Part shown: positions 32,880-43,289 of the stretch, piece by piece
Layout: every line of letters starts with the position of its first letter
Numbering within the stretch: the first letter of the stretch is position 1
Notes under the pieces: generated by a model
The model's database searches: none
Told to the model about the DNA's origin: nothing
The model's input: the letters and a program-made list of their open reading frames with translations, nothing else
Position numbers and translations under genes: made by a program
Source of the DNA: Dicyema japonicum
Lineage: Eukaryota; Dicyemida; Rhombozoa; Dicyemidae
Assembly (NCBI GenBank): GCA_011109175.1
Contig: RDEW01000007.1
Span: 247,712 to 311,711, forward strand
Direction: 5' to 3'
Length of the DNA stretch: 64,000 nt

Positions 32880-35690
32880 TTTATTGCCGTGTGACACCCT
32901 TCAACTGAAATGTCGGAAAAGAGTCGCAAACTCTTTATCCCGCAACCATGGACGCGCGAATGGTGTCGAATTCTACTCCTTTCCCATGAAGATGTCGAGG
33001 AACGTCCTGGACCAGATCCAGCCATAGTACAAATTAACATCAACGGTATCCGAACAAAAATTGCCGAACTACAACGCCTTCTCATAAAACACTCACTTTT
33101 TTTCCAAGAGACGAAACTTAACCCCAATTTTCCGGGATACTCCGTTTTTCAGACGAGACAGAGGTCATGGAAAGGGAGGAAGCCTTATCACTCTAAGAAT
33201 ATAATGGCCAGAAATATCTCGGACGACATCCCGGACTCTCCCGCCAAGACGACACACTGGAACATTTAACTCTGAGAATATGCCTACCCTCTCTCCGATC
33301 GACAGTTGTCAATATGTACATACCACCTCCACCGTCATGTCCCAGCGGCTACAGCCACGAACTCAAGCGATTCACCACGTTGGAAAGAACGAAAGAACGT
33401 GACCTAAATGCAAAGAGTTCTCAATGGTATGCTGACCAACAACTGGATCAACGGGCAGCCCTCATATCCGACACTTTTGACGACTTGATCACACAAGGTC
33501 CCCTTCCCTTCGAGGCGACTCCCTACTTCACCAGACATTTCTTTTGCAGCTCCTTTTCTTGCGGCTGTTATTTCATGGGATGTTATATACGACTTACATA
33601 CATACCATAACTCGATCTTCATGAGGATCCCACAAAAACATAAGTTAATGAACTCTCAGAGAACCAATATGAACTTCTCAAAGGCAATATGGCCCGCGTC
33701 ACACATTTTACCGAACTACACCTTCAGGCTTCCGGATAGAGAACTCGGATCTATTGAGCTGATGTCAAATACCTCAACGAGATTAAATTCGAGCTCGCAA
33801 AAATACATTCCGATGGGTCGTCCTCAACGTCCATTACACCCAATTGATGCTGAAACGCGAGATCTAATCCAAACGAGAAATAAGGTAGAATTTCGAAAGA
33901 CAATCAGTAACTGAAAGGATATCAAAACTGAACAAAAAATCACGTGGAACATCACAAAACACAACAGAACGTTGGGAAGCCTTGCTCAGAAAAGCTACGA
34001 ACAATACTTAGCCCACTGTATTATGGAAATCGATAAGGAGGCTCAAGAAGTGCTCTCCACATTTAATTGGACATCGAGAGCCATACCCAAATCCCAATGA
34101 CATTATGAAGTACTATGTCAATATTAGTCATAAACCATATTCAAAAGACCTGGATGTTCGGAAATGGTCGAAGGAATAAATGTCCCAACATGACTTTTTT
34201 CGACCCTTCAATGGTGCACTCAGTAATCAGGAAAATAATACTCGTCGTCCACGGTTCAGATGACATCTCCATTCTCGAACTAAATCCTGGGTCCTTCCGC
34301 GACGGCAGCAATATCAAATTTTCAACCTCTCAATAAACGAGAACAAGATTTCGTCAATATGGAAGAAATCTCTGATACACCCTATCCTGAAGAAAAACAA
34401 ACCACCAAACTGCCCGTTCTTCTACCTCTCGCTGTATCCATCATCTGCGCCTTATGTGTTAGAAAAACTGGTCCTTCTCAAGATCTGTCCTTTCATAACT
34501 CTACCATCTTTTCAACACGATTCCGCGAAAAGCACTCAACAACAACTTATCTAACAAAACTGGTCCGATTCATTTCCGACAGCCTGGATACTTCAAATCC
34601 ACACGAGAGAACCGTGCTGGTCTCAGTGGATGTAGACAAGGCTTTCAACTCAGTATCTTGGAAGATCCTTACAGCAAAAATTTTTACGACCTCGAACACC
34701 CTATATTCAAGTTATGGTTGACTAATTTCAATCAACGGTTGAATTGGCCAGGTGGTGGCAAACAACCAAAAATCAAAACCGCGATACCTTCCAAACGGAG
34801 TTCCACAAGGATCACCGTTATCTCGAATGCTCTTCAACATGTTCATCAGTGACCTACCATTCCCAACCACCAGAAACACAATTCTTCTATCGTATGCGGA
34901 TGATCTCGTGGTCGCAGTGAAACATCGAAAAATCAAGGAGGCGACACGATCCGTGCAAGACCTACTAAACCAGATGGGTCTTTGGTTCCTGAAGAACCGT
35001 CTGAATATATCACCAGAAAAGTCACATGTATTGACGTTCACCTCATCACGAAAGAATTACGGGCAACACCACGAATAACATTGTATGACTCCCCACTTCC
35101 CATTAAGAAGACCATTTCAATCCTTGGAGTCATCCTGGATCTCCTACTCACATTTACCCATCAAGTGGACCTACTAACCATGAGGATCCAAAAGAAAATT
35201 GGAATTCTCAAGGCTTTCACTCTCTCCAGAATCTTCCCGCCCATCGTTAGAGCTTCTATACAAACAATTCGTTCTACCTAGCATCGAGTACGCCTGTGCT
35301 GCATGGATTTCACCTTTATCAACATCGGCACAGAGCAAGCTGGAGGTTTTACAAAATTGATGTCTCAGGATTCTATTGAGATTGTCGAAAAAGACGTCCA
35401 CCTCGTTACTGCGGAGAAGACTAAACGTCCCCCAATCATGAAATATCTTACGGAACATCACCGGGACTTCCTCAAGATGGCAAAGTCCCCTGATCATCCC
35501 CTCAGACCGCACATCAGACTATATGGACGCCTGCACGAGATATGAGAAGAAACCTTCCCCGCTGTGGAGATTAATCCAGGACTCCAAAATTAACCGCAGG
35601 AAAAGACTGATATGGACACCTGGGTCACTTAATTAGACAATTACTTTTATCCTCCTTCTCGTGATTTCGGGGTTAATAAAATAAATAAAA
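32880..35690 (+). mobile_element. Jockey-like LINE with N-terminal 2A-like motif
   Basis: The ORF starts near 32910 (MSEKSRKLFIPQPW), runs through a hydrophobic RILLLSHE stretch into DVEERPGP, then enters the endonuclease (VQININGIRTKIAELQRLL, LFFQETKLNPNFPGYSV). The RT is scattered over frames: ISLISWKKSLIHPILKK-like region about 34340, FSTRFREKHSTTTYLTKLV, VSVDVDKAFNSVSW, VPQGSPLSRMLFNMFISDLP, LLSYADDLVVAV, ILGVILDLLLTFTHQV. Several frameshifts. Ends with GGGGTTAATAAAATAAAT at about 35670-35690. A second copy of the N-terminal motif is at 55430-55530. Confidence 0.85.
32991..33014 (+). other. 2A-like ribosome-skipping motif (DVEERPGP)
   Basis: Eight codons spell DVEERPGP directly after LLLSHE. 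The 2A consensus is D-V/I-E-x-N-P-G-P; here Asn is Arg. Position before an APE endonuclease fits 2A peptides known from APE-type LINEs. The Asn-to-Arg change would be expected to reduce skipping. Confidence 0.65.
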
Positions 35691-36211
35691 TCTATCAGCA
35701 ATTTTGTCTTCCAGAGCAGACTTGCAGAAATCTGGAAGAATGGTCCAGATGAGAAACGCATCGCTCGATAAAGAGGACATGGTGGATGGTAAGGAAACGT
35801 CCAAAACAGAAGACGAGTAAGAATGCTTGCTTCAGTACAATGTTATCGAAATTTATAATCACAATTTCTTCAATAGACTTGAAGATAAAAATATTGAAAT
35901 TCTCCAGGCTTTCCGGAAAGAGCTAGCAAGGGAAACATTAATCTTGAAAAGAAAGAACGCACTATGTGTATCAAGTTCATGCAGTTTAACGGTGGCTCCA
36001 CTAATCTCCGTTTCTTATTTAGAATACGAGGATAACTTCGTCAGAAATGGGAGAGCCCAATAAAATAAGGTGCTCCACATCGGTGATAACAGCATCGGGG
36101 AAAAAGACATGATCCTGCATTGTGATTTTAAGAATTCATCTTGCAAGAGTCACAGATTACAAATTTGCTCAATCGTGAATCCATAACAGATAAGAACGGG
36201 AAGAATTTAAT
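35691..36211. other. Spacer with one unassigned ORF
   Basis: 35827-36063 encodes NRLEDKNIEILQAFRKEL and ETLILKRKNAL, which could be an exon or repeat debris. I recognise no family. The rest is AT-rich. Confidence 0.3.
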
Positions 36212-37770
36212 TAATTTTAATTTATTAACCCCGGATACACCGAGAAACAAGTTAAAGTAAACAACAAATTAAGTGTATCCAGTTTCCACTTCTACAGAAA
36301 CAGAGTCCATCCGGAATCAGCATAAAAGGTAAGACGTCCATTACATGCAGTTGTGGAAACCCCTCCAGTAGAGTGGGGGAGAGTAAATGATCCTTTTTCG
36401 TACCAATTAGGCACTGGGCGTCACCTAGACATGTGAATCACATGATTCCACTCTAGTTGGAAGAGAGAGGAGGAACAGACAAGCAAGCAGAAAACTTCAA
36501 CCAATTAACCACGCAGCACCACATGGCGGGGGGAAAGAAGAAGACTTTTCATAACCATCTCGGAAGATCCACCGATCATAGCATCGTCAAAATAACAACA
36601 ATCGAAAACCTCAACGCCACACACAAACTGACAGCCTCATCCACAGCCAAAGCAAAAAGATCGGACCAAGAGGATCACCTTGTTGTACCCCAGTCGATGA
36701 TTTAATGAGATCGTCACCAATAACGAGATGGGTTGGAGTACCGTATGCGAGGTTCTTAAAGTTGATAATTCTTGAGGCTCTCCTCAAGACAGTTCCACAA
36801 GATGGTCCTTCTCACCGAATTGAAGGCTTTGGAAAGTATAACTTCATCATCTATCGAGTTCCTTTTTGCTGAATTTAGGACTGTTTCTCTTCTCAATGAT
36901 TTTCATCTTTGAAAGAGTGTTTCGCATATTTGCTTGTTAAACGAGGAGGTTACTTTTTTCCATCCTTCCACTTCCTTTTTCTTAGTGTTGTTCTTTATTT
37001 CGCTATCCAGCACTCAAATCGGTATATAATTTCTGGGGATGACTTTTGACTCATAATCTTCGTTTTGTGGTCAAACGCTTAATGTAGGATTTGATTGACC
37101 ATTCGGATTTGATTAATCTGGATCTTTCTGTTAATACGGGAAAGTCCATATCGAGTGAATTTAGCAAAATCTTTCCAAATAACGTTTGTGTAATCCAGGA
37201 AATTGTTTTATCTTCTTTCTGAGATGAGCGTTTTCTTCATCCGAATGAAAATAGGATTGTGGTCGCCAAGGAAATCATAATCCCAGACAAATTGGCAAGA
37301 GAAACAATGTTAGGGGGTGACAAGGGGCAAATCAGGTGAAGTCGTGTTGTCTTGGAAGTAAACTCCTATGGGCAATTTATGTTTTTTATGCAACCTTTTG
37401 ATTGTCCAGGATGTCGATATTGAAATTTATCAAAGCCATCAATTTTTTATATCATATTTACTTAATTTTGCAGATGAATTTACATTTTCAGATATCCATA
37501 GGTAATGGAAATCAAGTCATAGTTCTGCAGTCTCCAGCCCTCCATAATTGAGAGTCTGAAGGTTAGACTTTTCCTAACACTTGCTCCACCTCCGTTGCTT
37601 AGTTTTCTGTGAGAAGTAACGTATTGGCTGATTGATAAGCGGTTATCTTCTAACCAAATCCAGGTGCTGATAATACGGTCCACGTGTTGTTGCAATATGG
37701 TAGTTTGAAATCCAAACAACGTTAAGACAGACAATGTCATCTGCATAAATTAATAGGATGTCTTTTTTGT
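36212..37770 (-). mobile_element. Jockey-like LINE fragments, antisense
   Basis: 36226-36540 is the inverted counterpart of the 54310-54620 3' segment, beginning at a TTATTAACCCCGG tail. About 36650-36900 keeps weak RT traces on the - strand (a KAFNSVRRTIL-like run). 37746-37480 reads NGGGASVRKSLTFRLSIMEG in the endonuclease position, comparable with the GGGLLTII region at 26.8 kb. Heavily decayed. Confidence 0.6.
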
Positions 37771-38189
37771 TTATTTGTATCCAAAGAATAGGAGGGGTTA
37801 TTTTGATGGGCTGTTGATATCTTCCATGAAGTTGAAGCCTTGTTAGAAACGTGTCATTGGAAAGCGAAAATCCTCTACGGAGGAAAGAAGCTCTTGGTTC
37901 TTATTCTAGACGAATTGGGCTCCATTTGAAAGTACCGAAACCTACAGAATTAATCAACAACACAACGTAACACCAATTACAATATTGAATTGAAATTTAT
38001 TTCCAAAGACAACAGTTAAAGACAAAACAAGAAATTATGTGATCCCGGCAAATTTCAATATAAATAAAATTTAATAGCACTACAAAGAAAAACAGCTTGA
38101 AATTATTTAAAAATTATAAAATAATGCGTTTTTATTTAATTTAAATAATTCAAAATTTTATTTTAAAAGTTGCCTATTAGTTAGTAATC
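37771..38189. promoter_or_regulatory. AT-rich upstream region of CRIPT
   Basis: About 420 bases, very AT-rich after 38050, with no ORF of note. Any CRIPT promoter should lie near its right end. No defined element seen. Confidence 0.25.
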
Positions 38190-38559
38190 ATGGTTTGTGA
38201 TAAATGTATGTGTTCGATATTAACAAATAATTATGAAAATAATGTTTCTAGGCCAAACAAAGTTGGGGAAGGTAATCACTCCAGACAACTGGAAGTCAGG
38301 GTCACGGAATTCTACACAGGACGGTGGACGGATAATCAACGAAAACAAAGCACTAACAGCCAACAAAGCGAGGTACAGATAATAAAAAAATCTCAGATAT
38401 GGTCGTAACACAGAGTTTCAAACTTGTCGAATATGCTACAGGTCGGTCCACCAACCAGGGGCCTACTATTGTCAGGGATGTGCCTACAACAAAGGCATCT
38501 GCTCAATGTGTGGTAAGAAAATTCTCCCCACAAAAGACTATGAACAAAGGACTTCTTAA
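38190..38559 (+). CDS. CRIPT: CRIPT, cysteine-rich PDZ-binding protein
   Basis: Small zinc-binding protein, a minor-spliceosome and post-synaptic PDZ-linked factor in animals. Spliced product is 99 residues (human 101): MVCDKCQTKLGKVITPDNWK, GGRIINENKALTANKARYG, TCRICYRSVHQPGAYYC, QGCAYNKGICSMCGKKIL. All four CxxC pairs are present (C3/C6, C56/C59, C71/C74, C81/C84). Introns are 46 nt after the sixth codon's first base (about 38206-38251) and 24 nt around 38376-38399. The spliced length is exactly 100 codons including stop, with no indel. In unspliced DNA it appears as two unrelated short frames. Intact and probably functional. Confidence 0.95.
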
Positions 38560-39189
38560 TTCTGAAATTTTTTTATTTTATAAATATTGTTACTTCTCTC
38601 ATTGTGATCCGAGCGTCTCAATTTGATCGTTAAATTATTAGGTCTTCGTTTTTAGGTAGAGCAACAGCAAGTTAGATAATCTCAGAGATTCTTTTGTTCG
38701 CATCGAGTCCTTAAGCTCTTGGGTAAAGGAAGAGATCCTGAATTTTTTTCGTTACATCGTAGGCGGTGAACCTGACGAACTTATTTCAGAGGGCCTTGTA
38801 TTTTGTCGTCCCTAAAAAGTCGTATGGGGATTATCTGGAGTGTAATTTGGATGTCAGTTAAGGTCCTGTGAGTTCAAGTTTATAATGGATTTAAGTGGTG
38901 GAAATGGTATGTGGTTAGGATAAAGTGATTGTCTAACATGGTATAAGCTCCACATTTGGAGATGATCACCAATGACGGCTTGTGAGTGAGATGGGCGTTA
39001 GGCCTGGTCATGTGACTCATTCAAATAATGTTTAGTCCTTATTACTGATATATCTCCTCAATCTTTTCTGAGTAGACTAAACCCCAGTACTCGGAATGAT
39101 AAGGATAGTGGCCATTCCATCCACGTGTTCATCCATCATATTTTTAAGCTTTAAAATAATCATTTTCAAAATTAATCAGTATCAAGAGG
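38560..39189. other. Spacer with possible coiled-coil fragment
   Basis: About 38662-38816 reads NSKLDNLRDSFVRIESLSS then WVKEEILNFFRYIVGGEPDE to a stop, perhaps LINE ORF1 debris or an exon. The remainder shows no gene. Confidence 0.3.
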
Positions 39190-39365
39190 GAGCCATAAAA
39201 GGATCTGCTTACAAATACCTACCAGATAGTCAAAGTGGTTTTCGAGAAGGGAGATCCACAGCTGATGCGGTATGGAGTCACAGATGGAGGTGTGCAACAT
39301 ATCAAAGATACCGTAACGCCACCAATATTTTGGGAATTGACCTATCAAGAGCTTTTGATACGGCT
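39190..39365 (+). mobile_element. RTE/R4-like RT fragment, young copy
   Basis: 39195-39363 encodes the QSGFREGRSTADAVWSHRW to IDLSRAFDT segment and is almost identical in DNA to 10312-10496, with only a few base differences and some truncation. Flanks are unrelated, so it is a short truncated insertion or template fragment. Confidence 0.8.
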
Positions 39366-39719
39366 TTCCTATACACATCTCACTTGTGGATCGGTTACTC
39401 AAAGTATGGAGGGTAACAGACCGAATTGCTATTATCCAACTTAATATCGGATCACGTAATAAGAGATCGATTATGACTCATAAATGTGTGTGTCTCCACA
39501 CAGGAAGATTATTAACTTCTATGGATGAGCTTGATATTTTTATATGAATTTATCGGAAGTAGTACTCTCAACTCTGCTCGTCCACGATAATTGTTGCGGG
39601 AGACTGAATTCAAAGGCAAAAATTAAACGCAGAGGTGAACGTTGCATTGGTAATCACGGAAGGGGATATCGAAATTCTTCTGAAATTTTATGATCGATTT
39701 TTGTAATACCTACGATTTG

Positions 39720-41645
39720 TTTCTGTGCAACACGGCCTTTCAGCACACAAGACCACCTGGGTAGGTTGTAGAACAAACAAAAATGGAGAGGAACAAAAAA
39801 TAATTAATCAAATGGATTACATTTTGTGCAAGCAGTCGCACAAGAGATTATTAGTGGACTCCCATTCGTATGGAGGAGCATTGACAAATAGCGATCACAA
39901 AATCGTAGTCTGTCGGTTGAATCTTAGCAGGATTTATGGAATGTAATGTGCGAATCATGCACGTCCCAGAAAAACACAGATGATAGCGGGAGTTCGGTCT
40001 CTTTGTATTAGACGCTAACCGTTCTGCTGGACTTACAGCCCAACACTTTAGCAAGCAGTTCAATCGGGTGGATACTATACCCCTCACACAATTCGAAGGA
40101 CAGCCTCGTTCACTTAATAATGTGTTTAGGGATTCCGAGATTCGCGGAGCACTCCTTCGCCTGAATAACAACAGAGCAGCTGGCTATGACAATATTTGTG
40201 GAGAGCTGTTAAAATACGCACTAAACCAGCTAGCAGAAAAGATAACTTTCATATTCAACGAGATATTCAGGACTCATTGTTCAATTGACATCGCGATGGG
40301 AGTTCTACTTCCTTTACAAAAACCTGGCAAACCTGCAGGTCCAATTGAAAATCCCAGGCCGATCGTGCGTTTGACCACTGCGAAAAACATTGTCGATTAC
40401 AACATTGAATATCAAATTCAGTTGACCAATACTTGTCACCAAGTCAAAGCGGATTCAGACCAAAAAGATCAACCGCTGATATAGTATGGAGTCATTGGTG
40501 GCTTACGGCAATATGTCAGAAGTACAGAAAAACAATTTATATTCTGGGAGTCGACTTATCGAAAGCATTCGACTGTGTCTGTCGAGATAAACTATTGCAA
40601 GTTCTCAAGGACATAATTGATGAGGACTTTTGAGGATTGAGCGTTTTTTGCTGGCTGACACGAGCCTCATGGTGAAAGTGAAGAAGGGCTAATTGGAAAA
40701 ATTCACGACCGAGATTGGTACTCGCAAGGGAACTCGCTTTCGCCAGTTCTCTTTGCAATCTATTTGGAAGCTGCGTAGAGGGACGTTAGAAAAGAATTGG
40801 GTCACTTAAATAATCATTTTGTGGAATTAATATATGATGATGATATCGATTTTGTGTCTGAGGATGTGGAGGTACTAAGAACTGTAGTAGATAAAGTTCT
40901 GGAGAGGTGGTCTTTGAAAGTCAATTCAGAAAAAACGGAGTAAACTTCGATTCAGCGGTTACCGACACGGATTGAATGGAGGTTTACTAAAAGGCTCGGC
41001 TCGTTTTTGAGTGATGCTGAGGACATTGCTCGCAGAAAGATGTTGGCATTGTGTGCACTGAAAAAGATGTGGAGTATTTGGACTCGCAGAAAACTTATCT
41101 ACTTAAATCTTCGGATGCGCTTATATAACGCGTTCATACAACCAGTCCTATTATATAACCCGGGAACATGGGGAACATCAAAAACGGACCTTGACAAACT
41201 AGACACATTTCATAGAAATCAATTGAAATTGTGGAAATCAAATGGCCACAGATTATCAAAAACGACACTCTCTACAAATTATGTAAATGCAAACCGATAA
41301 CCAGAGAAGTAATTTCATCACGCTGGCGACTTTTGGACATGTTCTGAGAATGGACGAAGTGATCCCTTGCAATCAAATCATAGAGGATTACTATTCAAAT
41401 CACAGAATTGGATTTCGGGGTAGGCCAAGATGTACGCTTCCCCTCTGCCTGAATAACGATTACCCACGAATTGGCGGTCAACTCAAAACTGGATCTTGAG
41501 GATATTCGTAAACGCGCGAGGAACAGAGCAAGATGGAGGCGGATGACTGGGAGGATAGTGAGTGTACGGCACGAGCGAAACCCTAGACATTTTACGTGCT
41601 TATGACAACGCGGGAGTGCTACTAACTAACTAACTAACAAGAGAG
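39720..41645 (+). mobile_element. RTE/R4-like LINE with (CTAA)n tail
   Basis: Endonuclease end at about 39725-39946 (QIDYILCKQSHKRLL, NSDHKIVVCRL), then RT: RLNNNRAAGYDNICGELLKY, VLLPLQKPGKPAGP, SQSGFRPKRSTADIVWSHWW, YILGVDLSKAFDCV, ELIYDDDIDFVSE (YDDD instead of YADD), QPVLLYNPGTWGTS, FGHVLRMDEV, RARNRARW. Ends in CTAACTAACTAAC at about 41622-41638. Several frameshifts. Related to 9943-11571 but a distinct subfamily. Confidence 0.8.
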
Positions 41646-41854
41646 GGAGCCACCTAAGGAAACTCAGGCACTGACTGTCCGAAATGATCATTCAGAACAA
41701 GTAGATGTTGTAAGTCTTCTCAAGCAAATGAAGGATGTGATTCAAATCATTATCACAACTCCAATTTCATTTCACAAAATGTCTAGTAGTGTGTTAATTC
41801 TGCCATTGGTTTTAATTTACGAGTAATCGAGGCCACAGTACAAATTAAATTATA

Positions 41855-43010
41855 TGATTCTATGGTTGTTGCTTATACAACATAAAATGTCACATAATCA
41901 AAAAATCTTGTCATTCGGCACCAACCACCAATTCACGTATTCAAAAGTCTTCTTTCCTGGTCTGGCTACAGGAAAGGATCGGTCCACAACAAGCTTCCTC
42001 ACATCCCTGACTAACTTTATTCGCTCTCGATTTCTGTACATGCCAAGACACCAGATTTCGACTCTGTGCCGAGGAAGAATCTAACATGGAAAATCTACCA
42101 ATCAGATAACCCTGAAAACTTCAAACGCTGGATGACAAACTTCCTTAGTGGACGGAAAGATAGAGTGTGCATTGAAAACATTCATTCTGTCATCCGTTTA
42201 TTCCCAAATGGGGACCCCAGGGCTCGCCATTATCACCATTCATATTTAATTTATTTACAGCTGACATTCCGACGCCGAATGGAGAAGACGACCTGCTTCT
42301 GTCGTATGCCAGACGATGCCGTCTTAGCCTCACGGGATCAGAACACCCAAACAGCGACGGAAAAAATACAACACCACATAGGTCGACTACTCAAGTGGTT
42401 TAATGAAAATCGGATGTCAATCAATACCGAAAAATTTGTTACAACTCTTTAAGCTCGGACAAAAGATTGTCGAACAGGACAATAGAAGTTACTGAGGAGG
42501 GAAGAGCATGCCGTTCAGCAAATGGCAAAAATATTGGGTCTGACTTTCGATACACACATGAACTTTACGAGACACGTCACTAACGTGCTGAACAAATATG
42601 AGAAGAAAATCAACCTTCTGAAATGCCTAACAGGTCTATGGAAAATTGGACATCACCCTATACTTAAAATGCTCCTCTCACAGTACATTGAACCATGCAT
42701 TTAACATGCGTGTACTTCATGGGAACCACAGGCCTCTTATACGAACATCCAGAAAATCTCCGCAACCCAGAAAAGGGCCTTCAATCTAACTGAGAGATGG
42801 TATACAAGGGAAAACATTAAATCACCGACGCCCATGGAGAAACTAATCTAAAAAAACAAAAATGGACACAAATGCCAAATAGAAAGTGCTCGTCCGCAGC
42901 GAACTTGTTTAGGCACAATGGATCAACACCGAGAAAAGATGAGAACCTTGATCCAATTCGTCGGGATCACTAGTTTAGTTTTTCGGTTTAACAGTGGTCT
43001 TTGGAATTAA
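41855..43010 (+). mobile_element. Jockey-like LINE RT, partner of window start
   Basis: Fragments of the RT: TGKDRSTTSFLTSLTNFI, NFLSGRKDRVCIEN, a damaged YADD (CRMPDDAVLASRD at about 42305), HHIGRLLKWFNENRMSINTEK, ILGLTFDTHMNFTRHV. 42240-42975 parallels 1-735. Lacks intact frames; ends near 43010. Confidence 0.75.
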
Positions 43011-43289
43011 TTTCCAAACTTACATACATAGTTCTTTAATGTAGATTGTGATGATTTCGGACGTGGAATAACAAGAAATAGTATTCTTACATGTGTTTAA
43101 TATTTTATTTTTATTAAGATAATTAAAAAAATGTATTTCAATTCCTTCACCAATTCACCAAACATACAATGATCACATTTTTTTATCTTGTGAGAAGCAT
43201 TATGACAAGATCAGGTCACTGCTAGAAAGTGCTGGGATCACGTGATTAGTTAGTTTGTGTAACCGTGATCTCTGGTGTTATTATTATTA

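Noticed and set aside
32000-32880. Hidden micro-intron gene upstream of the 33-kb LINE
   Set aside because: No conserved peptide motif could be assembled in any frame; similarity to other LINE untranslated segments is the better explanation.
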